This document shows, piece after piece, positions 20,027 to 31,058 of a stretch of DNA of 64,000 nt (the stretch's first letter is position 1; each line of letters starts with the position of its first letter). Both the position numbers and the translations under genes were made by a program. The notes beneath the pieces were generated by a model that saw only the letters and a program-made list of their open reading frames with translations, had not been told where the DNA came from and did no database searches. The DNA is from Nocardia nova NBRC 15556 (GTDB taxonomy: Bacteria > Actinomycetota > Actinomycetes > Mycobacteriales > Mycobacteriaceae): NCBI RefSeq assembly GCF_001613005.1, contig NZ_BDBN01000031.1, positions 36,907 through 100,906 on the forward strand, written 5' to 3'.

Positions 20027-20074
20027 GTCGGGTGCGGCTGATTGGTGCCCTGCTGAGCACGTGCCGCACCCGAC
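20027..20074 (-). terminator. Hairpin between rpsG and fusA
   Basis: GTCGGGTGCGGC and GCCGCACCCGAC form a perfect 12-bp stem around a 24-base loop in the 205-base gap. No T-run follows. It could attenuate, or protect a processed end, between the ribosomal-protein and elongation-factor parts of the operon. Confidence 0.55.
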
Positions 20075-20124
20075 TGTGACTCGCCTCCCGGCGCCGTTCC
20101 TTCACCGGCGGACCGGGTGACCAA

Positions 20125-20595
20125 TCACCAGCGGTAGTGCGCGAACGCCCGGTTGGACTCGGCCATCTTGTGGGTGTCCTCGCGACGCTTCACCGAAGCG
20201 CCCAGACCGTTGCTCGCATCCAGCAGCTCGTTGGCCAGACGCTCGATCATGGTCTTCTCACGACGCGCGCGCGAGTAGTTGACCAGCCAGCGCAGCGCCA
20301 GGGTGTTGGCGCGACCCGGACGAACCTCGACCGGGACCTGGTAGGTGGCGCCACCGACACGACGCGGCTTCACCTCGAGGGCGGGCTTCACGTTGTCGAG
20401 CGCACGCTTGAGGGTCACGACCGGATCGGTGCCGGTCTTCTCGCGCGCCTGCTCGAGGGCACCGTAGACGATGCGCTCGGCGGTCGACTTCTTGCCGTCC
20501 AGCAGGATCTTGTTGACCAGCTGAGTGACCAGCGGCGATCCGTAGACCGGATCGTTGATCAGCGGACGCTTGGGTGCGGGGCCCTTGCGTGGCAT
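20125..20595 (-). CDS. rpsG: 30S ribosomal protein S7
   Basis: The protein is 156 residues, full length for bS7, with the conserved [15 protein letters not shown] segment and a C-terminal TYR-like end (NRAFAHYRW). It nucleates assembly of the 30S head by binding 16S rRNA. It starts one base after the rpsL stop, so the two are translationally coupled. Confidence 0.99.
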   Translation of the reverse strand: MPRKGPAPKRPLINDPVYGSPLVTQLVNKILLDGKKSTAERIVYGALEQAREKTGTDPVVTLKRALDNVKPALEVKPRRVGGATYQVPVEVRPGRANTLALRWLVNYSRARREKTMIERLANELLDASNGLGASVKRREDTHKMAESNRAFAHYRW

Positions 20596-20596
20596 A

Positions 20597-20971
20597 TCAG
20601 CTCTTCTCCTTCTTGGCGCCGTAGCGGCTGCGGGCCTGCTTGCGGTTCTTCACACCCTGGGTGTCGAGCGAGCCGCGGATGATCTTGTAGCGCACACCGG
20701 GGAGGTCCTTCACACGACCACCGCGAACGAGCACCATCGAGTGCTCCTGCAGGTTGTGGCCCTCGCCCGGGATGTAAGCCGTGACCTCGACCGCGCTGGT
20801 CAGGCGAACACGCGCGACCTTACGCAGCGCGGAGTTCGGCTTCTTCGGGGTCGTGGTGTACACGCGGGTGCACACGCCACGACGCTGCGGGCTCCCCTTC
20901 AGGGCCGCAGTCTTGGTCTTGGCGACCTTGTCGCGACGACCCTTGCGGACCAGCTGGTTGATGGTTGGCAT
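20597..20971 (-). CDS. rpsL: 30S ribosomal protein S12
   Basis: The protein is 124 residues with [16 protein letters not shown] and [14 protein letters not shown]. Lys43 and Lys88, the residues whose changes give streptomycin resistance, are both the sensitive-type lysines. The ribosome site AAGGAAAG lies eight bases before the ATG. It is the first gene of the str operon. Confidence 0.99.
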   Translation of the reverse strand: MPTINQLVRKGRRDKVAKTKTAALKGSPQRRGVCTRVYTTTPKKPNSALRKVARVRLTSAVEVTAYIPGEGHNLQEHSMVLVRGGRVKDLPGVRYKIIRGSLDTQGVKNRKQARSRYGAKKEKS

Positions 20972-21393
20972 ATACCGGCTTTCCTTATTCAGTAACCAGG
21001 TGTCTGGAACTCTTCGATGTCTGTTTGTCGGCGGTGCTGCCCGATTCCCCGGAGTTCACACCGACGTCATAGAGCTGTCACCACTTGCCCGGATCGCGTT
21101 TCCACGCGTCCCGAGGTCGGGCGTGTCGCGCGCAGTACATGCCTACTTTTCCGGGCACGCTGAAACGGTCGGCCGCTCTCGCTGGCTTACGTTCTACGCA
21201 CAAACCTGCCCGCACGCTTCCGGGCACAGCGATCCACGATACCCGTCGGCGCGGCGGGGGGCAAAAGTGGGGTCCGGCAAGCACGCTTCACCACTCACGA
21301 TGCACAACAACTATCTCTCGAGCGCTCCCCGGCCCCACACGCGGGCACCCGAGGCAATACATCTACCCTGCCGGAGCGAAGCGGAGGCCAAAA
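20972..21393. other. Leader/promoter region of the str operon
   Basis: No gene is supported in these 422 bases. They lie between the second DUF3558 lipoprotein gene and rpsL, both minus, and must hold the str operon promoter and a leader. A TATGAC sequence on the minus strand near 21070 is a possible -10 box, but no convincing -35 partner was found. Confidence 0.45.
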
Positions 21394-21966
21394 TTACCGC
21401 GCCAGGTTCAAGGTCAACTCCGCCAGCTTCTTCGCCCCGGCACACGGATCCGGATGACCACCCGGCCGGTAGTTCACCCACCAGCCGATGATCCCGGTGT
21501 CCGCGGCCGGCGCCATCACACCGCACGAATCCGGATCGCCCGGCCGCTGCACCTGCAGCGAGCGCCGGCCCTGCACGTTCACATCGGTGGTGGTGTAGCC
21601 GAGCCGATCGTTGTTGGCCTTCTCGTTCGGCAGCGAACCCATCTCGTACCAGTTCAGCGTGGCCATACCGTCGCCGCCGGGCGTACCCGACAGATCCCAC
21701 ATGCACACCGCGCCGTTGAACGAACCCTGCGCGTCCTGAGCACCGGTCGCCTTGGCGATGTCCTCCTGTTTGACGACCTCGCATTCGCGCAGCAACTTGT
21801 CGAAGTTCATGTTCACGCCGCCGCCGCTACCCGCCGGCAATGCGGTTCCCGAGACCGTGCGACCACAGCCGCCTACCGTCAGCCCGACCGCGAGTGCGAG
21901 GACCGCGATCCCGCCCGCCCGCACGCCGCGCCGGACGCGGCCCTGATCACGCATGGCGTCGCTCAT
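21394..21966 (-). CDS. DUF3558 lipoprotein
   Basis: The protein is 190 residues with a basic N-terminus, a hydrophobic signal (VLALAVGLTVGGC) and a lipobox Cys about 30 residues in. The mature part has DUF3558 features: a conserved CEVVKQEDIAKATG segment, paired cysteines (including CMWDLSG) and a closing CAGAKKLAELTLNL. It is probably anchored to the outer face of the membrane. It starts 11 bases after the other lipoprotein gene and is surely in one operon with it. Function is unknown; the family is confined to actinomycetes. Confidence 0.85.
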   Translation of the reverse strand: MSDAMRDQGRVRRGVRAGGIAVLALAVGLTVGGCGRTVSGTALPAGSGGGVNMNFDKLLRECEVVKQEDIAKATGAQDAQGSFNGAVCMWDLSGTPGGDGMATLNWYEMGSLPNEKANNDRLGYTTTDVNVQGRRSLQVQRPGDPDSCGVMAPAADTGIIGWWVNYRPGGHPDPCAGAKKLAELTLNLAR

Positions 21967-21977
21967 TTCAGCCGCCC

Positions 21978-22508
21978 TCACTTCAGCCGCTGCACGGTCA
22001 GTTCGGCCAGTTTGCGGTTCTTGTCGCACGGTGTCGTCGACACCTGCCCGAATGCGCCGGCCGAGGTCGACCATTCGAAGAAGTCGTCGCCCAGCTGCAC
22101 CGCGAAGTCACAGATGGTGCCGTCCGGGCTCGCATCCTGGAAACCCTGATGCCCGCCGACCTCGATCGACTCCGGATTGCGGCCCTGCGCGGTGACCCAC
22201 GCCTTCTCCCGCCCGATCGGACTGCCCCGATACGACGCGAACGTCACGCTGGGACCGCCGATTCCGCCGGCCTGCCAATTGCAGCCGACCGAATTCTTGA
22301 ACACCTGCGAGATCTGACCGAGCCCACCGAGATTCCGGACCTCGTCATCGGTGACATGCCCGCACTCCCCCACGAACGGGCCCAGCGCCGCCACCTTCGC
22401 GGGCGGACGAACCGACGGGGAATCACTGTCGGACTTGTCGCCCGAACCGCAGCCCGCCAGCAGTGCCGCGAGAGCCGTCCCGGTGACAATCGCCGCCGTC
22501 AATCGCAT
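21978..22508 (-). CDS. DUF3558 lipoprotein
   Basis: The protein is 176 residues with a clear lipoprotein signal (LTAAIVTGTALAALLAGC). The mature domain has the DUF3558 pattern: GECGHVTDDEVRNLGG, VGCNWQAG, TICDFAVQ and a terminal CDKNRKLAELTVQ. It is a paralogue of the following gene and precedes it by 11 bases. The Met at 22508 is chosen because the signal peptide begins there. The kinases at 31-35 kb carry related domains. Confidence 0.85.
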   Translation of the reverse strand: MRLTAAIVTGTALAALLAGCGSGDKSDSDSPSVRPPAKVAALGPFVGECGHVTDDEVRNLGGLGQISQVFKNSVGCNWQAGGIGGPSVTFASYRGSPIGREKAWVTAQGRNPESIEVGGHQGFQDASPDGTICDFAVQLGDDFFEWSTSAGAFGQVSTTPCDKNRKLAELTVQRLK

Positions 22509-22571
22509 GATGGGCACTCTACTGGTTTCGGCGTCCTGGGCCCGGGTGTCGCGTAGCACAGGGCCACCACC

Positions 22572-23264
22572 TCAGTCGGCGGTCGGGTCGGCCAGGCCGT
22601 GGCGGTAGCCGTAGCGGACGGCGTCGGCGCGGTTGCGGGCGCCGATCTTGGCGAAGGCGTTGTTGATGTGAGTTTTCACCGTCGCCGGCGAGACGAACAG
22701 GTGGGCGGCTATTTCGGCATTGCTCAGTCCGCGCGTGATCAGCGCGACCACCTCCGCCTCGCGAGCGGTGAGGCCGTCGGGATTCGGCGTACCGGCGGCA
22801 GGGGCACTCGGCGCCGGCCGGTCCCGTGCTCCGATCAGGGCGTCCACCAGCCGCTGGGACACCGTGGCGTCGAAGGTGGACTGCCCGGCCGCCGCGGCAC
22901 GGATGGCGGCGACGATCTCCGCCCGGCCGGCGTCCTTGGTGAGGTAGCCGCGCGCGCCCGCGCGCAGCGCGCTCACGATCGAGGCGTCGTCGGCGTAGGT
23001 GGTCAGTACCAGTACCGCGGTGCCGGGATGGTCGGCCGCGATCCGGCGGGTCGCCTCGACGCCGTCGAGTACGGGCATCCGCAGATCCATGAGCACCACA
23101 TCCGGGCCGGTCTCGGCCACCGCCCGCAGCGCCTGTTCACCGTCACCGGCGGCGCCGACCACACGCACCTCGTCGACCAGGCCCAGCAGTGCGACCAGAC
23201 CCTCACGCATCACCTGCTGGTCGTCGACCACCAGCACCCGGAGCGGTTCCTGTCCCTCACTCAA
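22572..23264 (-). CDS. NarL/LuxR-type response regulator
   Basis: The protein is 230 residues. A receiver domain has VLVVDDQQVMREG, the phospho-acceptor Asp in VVLMDLRMP and the switch Lys in YLTKDAG. A C-terminal LuxR helix-turn-helix reads LTAREAEVVALITRGLSNAEIA. The TTG at 23264 is preferred because GGAGG lies at good distance and it overlaps the kinase stop as TTGA; an ATG 27 bases upstream is possible. It pairs with the histidine kinase just upstream and probably controls the divergent membrane protein at 24.6 kb. Confidence 0.85.
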   Translation of the reverse strand: MSEGQEPLRVLVVDDQQVMREGLVALLGLVDEVRVVGAAGDGEQALRAVAETGPDVVLMDLRMPVLDGVEATRRIAADHPGTAVLVLTTYADDASIVSALRAGARGYLTKDAGRAEIVAAIRAAAAGQSTFDATVSQRLVDALIGARDRPAPSAPAAGTPNPDGLTAREAEVVALITRGLSNAEIAAHLFVSPATVKTHINNAFAKIGARNRADAVRYGYRHGLADPTAD

Positions 23265-24421
23265 ATCGGAACCTCCGCTGTCACAACCCATTCGCCGTCG
23301 GCCGCACCGGACGACAGCGTGCCCCCGGCCAATGCGATCCGCTCACGCATCCCGGTCAGACCGTACCCGCCGCCGGGCAGCGGCTCGCGATTCTTCTGCT
23401 CCGCGAACGCGTTTCGCACCGACAGTCGCACCTCGCCGGCCGCGAACTCGAGCGCGACATGCACCGGCCGGCCCGGTGCGTGCTTGGCGGCATTCGTCAG
23501 CGCCTCGCGCAGGGTGCGCAGCAGCGATACCGCGGCACCGGAATCCATCGGCCGGGCGGGGCCGTCGCAGCGCAGTTCCACCGTCATCCGGTGATCGCGC
23601 CGATAACTCTCGACCAGTTCACGCACGGCATCGGGCAGCGGTGGCACGTCGCCGCGCAGCGCGGCCACCGCACCGCGCGCCTCGATCAATCCGTCGCGGG
23701 CCAGCCGGTGCGAGCGCCGCACATGCGCCAATGCGCCCGGTATATCGCCCCTTTCGTCGAGCAGCAGCTCCGCGACCTCCAACTGCATACTCAGCGCTCC
23801 CAGCGAATGTGCCAGTACATCGTGCAATTCCCGCGCGATCCGGGCACGTTCGTCCAGCGCGGCCGCCCGAGCCTGTTCGTCCTGTGCGCGCCGCGTCTGT
23901 TCGAGCAGCAGCTGGGTCTGGCGTACGCGCAGTCGATGCTGTCGACGATACAAACCGAGCAGCAGCAGTATGACGAGCACGCCGACGTAGGTCAGCAGGT
24001 CGCCGAGGCTCTTCCCGGCCGCCGCACAGCCGACAATCAGAACCGCGACCTGTGCCGCGAAGCCGAGCAGGATGATTCGCGTAGCGGACCGGAACTGCTG
24101 GGCGAGCACACTGGCCGCCGCGCACAGCATGATGAACGCGGAGATGTCCGGGGCCGCTCCGACAACCGCCGCACTCGACAAGGCGCACCAGGTCAACGCC
24201 AGGGTGGCCACCCGGGGATACCGGGATTCGACCACCGCGAACACGAGCCACCCGGCATAGGCGGCCGCCAGCACCGCCCACAGCCACGCCGCCGGCGCTC
24301 CCCGGTGGTTGAACACCAGATTGGCCGCGAGCAGCGTCGCGCCGATCGAACGCATCAACGGGCTGGCGTCGGGATCGTTGCCGATCAGCCTTCGCCCGAA
24401 CTCCCGCAGCCCCTCTCGCAT
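23261..24421 (-). CDS. Membrane sensor histidine kinase, NarL-partner type
   Basis: The protein is 386 residues with about five N-terminal membrane helices and no large periplasmic domain. A short linker leads to the HisKA_3 dimerisation helix with the phospho-acceptor His (ARELHDVLAHSLGALS) and a HATPase domain (TNAAKHAPG; GGGYGLTGMRERI). The ATG at 24421 follows AGGAGG. It overlaps the response regulator start. Kinases of this shape usually sense membrane or envelope stress; the signal is not known here. Confidence 0.88.
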   Translation of the reverse strand: MREGLREFGRRLIGNDPDASPLMRSIGATLLAANLVFNHRGAPAAWLWAVLAAAYAGWLVFAVVESRYPRVATLALTWCALSSAAVVGAAPDISAFIMLCAAASVLAQQFRSATRIILLGFAAQVAVLIVGCAAAGKSLGDLLTYVGVLVILLLLGLYRRQHRLRVRQTQLLLEQTRRAQDEQARAAALDERARIARELHDVLAHSLGALSMQLEVAELLLDERGDIPGALAHVRRSHRLARDGLIEARGAVAALRGDVPPLPDAVRELVESYRRDHRMTVELRCDGPARPMDSGAAVSLLRTLREALTNAAKHAPGRPVHVALEFAAGEVRLSVRNAFAEQKNREPLPGGGYGLTGMRERIALAGGTLSSGAADGEWVVTAEVPI

Positions 24422-24627
24422 AACCCTCCTGGTGGCATGTCGTGCCGGTACCACGACGGTAGGCGCGGTCGAATCGTTGCCGGAACGACCGTCGGGCCGA
24501 GATTCGGCCGCGCAGGCTCCACCCGTGGGTGGAGATCCCGTGGTCCATCTCCCGGCCGAGGCGCACACATGCGCGAAATCCCTAGCGTGTCAACGACATA
24601 GCGCCAGTACTCACAGGGGAGATTCCG

Positions 24628-25305
24628 ATGACCGACACCGCCACATTCACCGCCGCCGACACCGGGAGCGAACCACGCCGGCTGTGGCGGGTGCTCGGAT
24701 TCGCGGCCGATATCGGCCTGTCGCCCGCGACCTACTATCTGCTGCTCGCGGCCGGGTTCACCAGCTATCGAGCGCTGGTGGGTTCGACGATCGTCGCGGG
24801 CGGGTGGGCGCTCGGTGTCGCGGCGGCGCGCCGCAAGGCCGACGGCATCGCCGTGTTCGTCTTCCTGCTCAACGCACTGGGCCTCGTCCTGGCCGTACTC
24901 GGCGGTGACGAGCGAATGATGCTGGCCAAGGACCCGATCACCTCCGCTGTGATCAGTGTGCTGCTGGCGGGCAGCTGCCTGCTGGGCCGACCGGCGATGT
25001 TCGCGATCTCGCAGCGCATGCACGCGCTCGGGCCGGATTCCGCCGTGCACTGGGAGACGTTGTGGCACAACGACTCCGTCGTGCGCCGCGCGTTCACGAT
25101 CGCCACGGCGGTGTGGAGCGCCGGACTCGCGGTCGATGCGGTGGTGCGCCTCCTGGTGATCTATTGCCTGCCGGTGCCGGCGGCGGTCGCGCTGATGAAC
25201 CCGGTGCAGTGGACGATCATCGCCGCGCTGGCCGTCTACACCGTGCGGTCACGACGGCGCCTCGACATCAAGGCGCGCCTGCGCGCACTGCCCGGCGCCG
25301 GGTGA
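24628..25305 (+). CDS. VC0807-like integral membrane protein
   Basis: The protein is 225 residues with about six hydrophobic helices, FTSYRALVGSTIVAGGW near the N-terminus, an IDxxSxxYG-less middle and a late TLWHNDSVVRRAFTIATAVW segment, as in VC0807/DUF3159-like membrane proteins. It is divergent from the kinase/response-regulator pair across a 206-base gap, a layout that suggests it is the target of that system. Ribosome site AGGGGAG. Function unknown. Confidence 0.75.
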   Translation: MTDTATFTAADTGSEPRRLWRVLGFAADIGLSPATYYLLLAAGFTSYRALVGSTIVAGGWALGVAAARRKADGIAVFVFLLNALGLVLAVLGGDERMMLAKDPITSAVISVLLAGSCLLGRPAMFAISQRMHALGPDSAVHWETLWHNDSVVRRAFTIATAVWSAGLAVDAVVRLLVIYCLPVPAAVALMNPVQWTIIAALAVYTVRSRRRLDIKARLRALPGAG

Positions 25306-25319
25306 GGACGCGCGCCCGG

Positions 25320-28327
<3,008 letters not shown>

Positions 28328-28385
28328 GATGCGCACACCCTACGGCCCGGCACCGACATCCGGCGGGTGCCGAACGAAGGCCCGC

Positions 28386-29360
28386 TCAGCGGACGGTGAC
28401 GACGACTTTGCCCTTCGCCGAACGGTTGTCGAGCGCGGCCACCGCGGCCGCCGTCTCCGTCAGCGGGTACAGCACGGGCTGCGGCGCCGCGATCTTGCCC
28501 GATTCCAGCAGCGGCGCCACCTCGTCCCACTGCTCCTGCAGATACCCCGGATGGGTCATCACCCATTCGCCCCAGGCGGCGCCGACCACCTCGACGTTCT
28601 TGAGCAGCAGGCGATTCACCTTCACGGTGGGGATCTCGCCCGCGGTGAAGCCGACCACGAGCAACCGGCCGGCCGGGGCCAGCGAGCGAATGCTGTCGGT
28701 GAACCGGTCGCCGCCGACCGGGTCCAGCACGATGTCGACGCCGCGTCCGCCGGTCAATTCCTTCACCGCGGCCAGCCAGCCGTCGGTCAGCACCACATCG
28801 GATGCGCCGTTGGCCCGCGCGACCTCGGCCTTCTCCTCGGTACTCACCACGGCGATCACCCGGCTCGCGCCCAGCGCCTCGGCCATGCGCAGCGTGGAGG
28901 TGCCGATGCCACCGGCCGCACCGTGTACGAGCACGGTCTCGCCCTCGGCCAGCCGGCCCCGGTTGCGCAGGCAGAAGTGCACGGTCAGATCGTTGAACAG
29001 AATTCCCGCACCCGCTTCGAGGGAAATGTTGTCCGGCAGCCGGAACACCATTTCCTTCGCGGTCACCGCGGTTTCGGCGACCGCGTTCCCCAGCATGGTC
29101 AGCGCCACCACCCGGTCGCCCGCCTTCACGCGCGCGTCCTCGGGGGCCGAGCGCACGATTCCGGCCACCTCGCCGCCGACCACGAACGGCAGTTCGGGTT
29201 TCATCTGGTAGAGCCCCCGGGTCATCAGCACATCCGGGAACGCCACCCCCGCGGCATGGACGTCGATTACCACGCCACCGGGGAATTCCGCCGGTTCGGG
29301 GATGTCCACGACCTCGATGGATTCGGGCCCCTCGAGCTTGCTCACCTGGGCTGCGCGCAT
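28386..29360 (-). CDS. NADPH:quinone oxidoreductase-like MDR protein
   Basis: The protein is 324 residues of the medium-chain dehydrogenase/reductase type without zinc ligands. It has a GroES-like N-terminal domain and a Rossmann domain with VHGAAGGIGTSTLRMAEALGA and DIVLDPVGGDRF. Relatives reduce quinones or enoyl-type substrates with NADPH. The ATG at 29360 has AGAGG upstream and matches the family N-terminus (MRAAQVSKLEGPESIEV). The winged-helix gene follows after 58 bases. Confidence 0.88.
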   Translation of the reverse strand: MRAAQVSKLEGPESIEVVDIPEPAEFPGGVVIDVHAAGVAFPDVLMTRGLYQMKPELPFVVGGEVAGIVRSAPEDARVKAGDRVVALTMLGNAVAETAVTAKEMVFRLPDNISLEAGAGILFNDLTVHFCLRNRGRLAEGETVLVHGAAGGIGTSTLRMAEALGASRVIAVVSTEEKAEVARANGASDVVLTDGWLAAVKELTGGRGVDIVLDPVGGDRFTDSIRSLAPAGRLLVVGFTAGEIPTVKVNRLLLKNVEVVGAAWGEWVMTHPGYLQEQWDEVAPLLESGKIAAPQPVLYPLTETAAAVAALDNRSAKGKVVVTVR

Positions 29361-29483
29361 GAAACGACCTCTCTGTCCGCGGCTGCTTTCCAACAAGTTA
29401 ACCGGTCTTCGCGCACCCCTGTCCACAGGTCCCCGATTTGCTACGCTTGGGCCCGCTGAACTGAGCGAAGAGGGGGATTTCTC

Positions 29484-29804
29484 ATGGCCGGTCCCAACGA
29501 TCCACCCGCGAACGCGATGAAGATCGATCCCGCGGCCCTGCAAAGTTTCGCGAAGACCCTGCGCGACGAGTCCGATGCCATCGGCAAACTCGACTCCGGA
29601 CTGGCCGACGCGGCCGGCGCGCTCCCGGGCACCGGCTGGGACGCGGCCTGCACCGGCGCCAAGGATTCGGTCGAGAACGCGTTGAAGCGAATCGGTTCGC
29701 GCGTAACGCATATCGCCGACACCGTCGAACAGGCCGGCAAGGTCATCATCGATACCGACCAGCAGTTGCGCGACGATCTGAACAAGATCGGCATCCGCGC
29801 ATGA
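29484..29804 (+). CDS. EspC-like/WXG100-type type VII secretion protein
   Basis: This 106-residue protein is built of two helices joined by a turn containing GTGWDAACTGAK. That is the shape of ESX-secreted helical-hairpin proteins, and the sequence is closer to EspC than to EsxA. There is no signal peptide. It overlaps the next gene by four bases (ATGA), so the products are made together and probably exported as a pair. No ESX core machine is encoded in the window. Confidence 0.7.
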   Translation: MAGPNDPPANAMKIDPAALQSFAKTLRDESDAIGKLDSGLADAAGALPGTGWDAACTGAKDSVENALKRIGSRVTHIADTVEQAGKVIIDTDQQLRDDLNKIGIRA

Positions 29805-31015
29805 GCGGCGCGGCATTGACCATCGGCGATGTCGAAAAATGGGCGCCGGAAAAACTCACCACCGCCGCCACTGCCGTCGCCAAACTCTCCGCAGACCTCG
29901 ACCAAGCCGTCATCACCGCCGTCGACAGCACTCAAAAACTCGGCCACGACCAGCAATGGGGCGGCGGCGCAGCCCAAGCCGCCGACGGGCGCATGCAACT
30001 GGAGAAGGGGCGTGCCTCGGCGGTAAGTCAGGCGGTGCTGGGGTTGCAGACGGCGTTGAACCAACAGGTCGAGAACCTGATACACGCGAAAGCCGAAGTG
30101 GCACGGTTGAAGAACATCGCCGAGACCCCGCCGAGTCCCGGCGTACCGGCGTTCAAGGTCAACGACGACGGCACCGTCTCGGCAACAGACCGCATCCAAT
30201 GGCTTCGTGACAACAAGAAGGGCCCGCACGGCGAAGACCTGTTCAGCGACGCCAAACTTCAGCAGGAAATCCTGGTGGAGAACATCGACGCCTTGAACCA
30301 GCAAGTGGCGATTCAGCACGCCCTGTCCCAGGCGCAAGGCGTCGCCACCTCAGCGATCGACGCGCTCAATCAAGCCAAAACCACGGTCGACACGGCTTCG
30401 GTCGCGCTCGGCGACCCCGTGACCGGTGCGGGCGCCGCACCTCCGGCGCCACCCGCTCCCACCGCACCCGCCGCGGCGGCGCCGCCCGCCGCCCCGACCG
30501 CCACACCGGTCGCGAGCCATTCGGGCAGCCCGGCGTCCTCCAGCCTGATGGGCAACTCCCACCACGGCGGCGGCACCAGCGCCTACAGCGGCGGCAGCTA
30601 CGGCGGCGGCAGCTACAACGGTCCAACCAGCGGTCCGCCGCCGACCGCACATCCGTCCGGTGATGTGCAGCAGTGGATCGCCCAGGCCAAGCAGGTCCTG
30701 ATCGAGATGGGCTATCCCCCGGAATCGATTGACGAGAACGCGATCGCGCTCATCATCGAGCACGAATCCGGCGGCGATCCCAACGCGATCAACAACTGGG
30801 ACAGCAATGCGGCGGCCGGTCATCCGTCGAAGGGTCTGATGCAGTGCATCGACAGCACCTTCAACGCCCACGCGGCCCCGGGCCACACCGACATCTGGAA
30901 TCCGGTCGACAACATCGTGGCCGCCACACGCTACTCGATCGATCGCTACGGGTCCCTCGACAATGTGCCGGGCGTTTCCGCGGTGTCGGGCGGCGGCGGC
31001 TACGTCGGTTACTGA
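29801..31015 (+). CDS. Type VII-associated lytic transglycosylase
   Basis: The protein is 404 residues. The first ~180 are helical with a QQWGGGAAQAADG turn, as in ESX substrates. A Pro/Ala/Gly/Ser linker (~residues 205-285) follows. The C-terminal ~115 residues are an SLT lytic transglycosylase-like domain with the catalytic Glu in IALIIEHESGGDPNA, then SKGLMQCIDSTFNAHA and NIVAATRYSIDRYGS. It would cleave peptidoglycan after export. There is no Sec signal, which supports export through ESX with the partner encoded just upstream. Confidence 0.8.
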   Translation: MSGAALTIGDVEKWAPEKLTTAATAVAKLSADLDQAVITAVDSTQKLGHDQQWGGGAAQAADGRMQLEKGRASAVSQAVLGLQTALNQQVENLIHAKAEVARLKNIAETPPSPGVPAFKVNDDGTVSATDRIQWLRDNKKGPHGEDLFSDAKLQQEILVENIDALNQQVAIQHALSQAQGVATSAIDALNQAKTTVDTASVALGDPVTGAGAAPPAPPAPTAPAAAAPPAAPTATPVASHSGSPASSSLMGNSHHGGGTSAYSGGSYGGGSYNGPTSGPPPTAHPSGDVQQWIAQAKQVLIEMGYPPESIDENAIALIIEHESGGDPNAINNWDSNAAAGHPSKGLMQCIDSTFNAHAAPGHTDIWNPVDNIVAATRYSIDRYGSLDNVPGVSAVSGGGGYVGY

Positions 31016-31058
31016 TAGTGCGGTGAGAATAGACCGGCGATACGGCACGGGTCGTTGG

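Noticed and set aside
29361..29816. Upstream extension of the quinone oxidoreductase frame
   Set aside because: It overlaps the EspC-like gene on plus; the family N-terminus begins at 29360.
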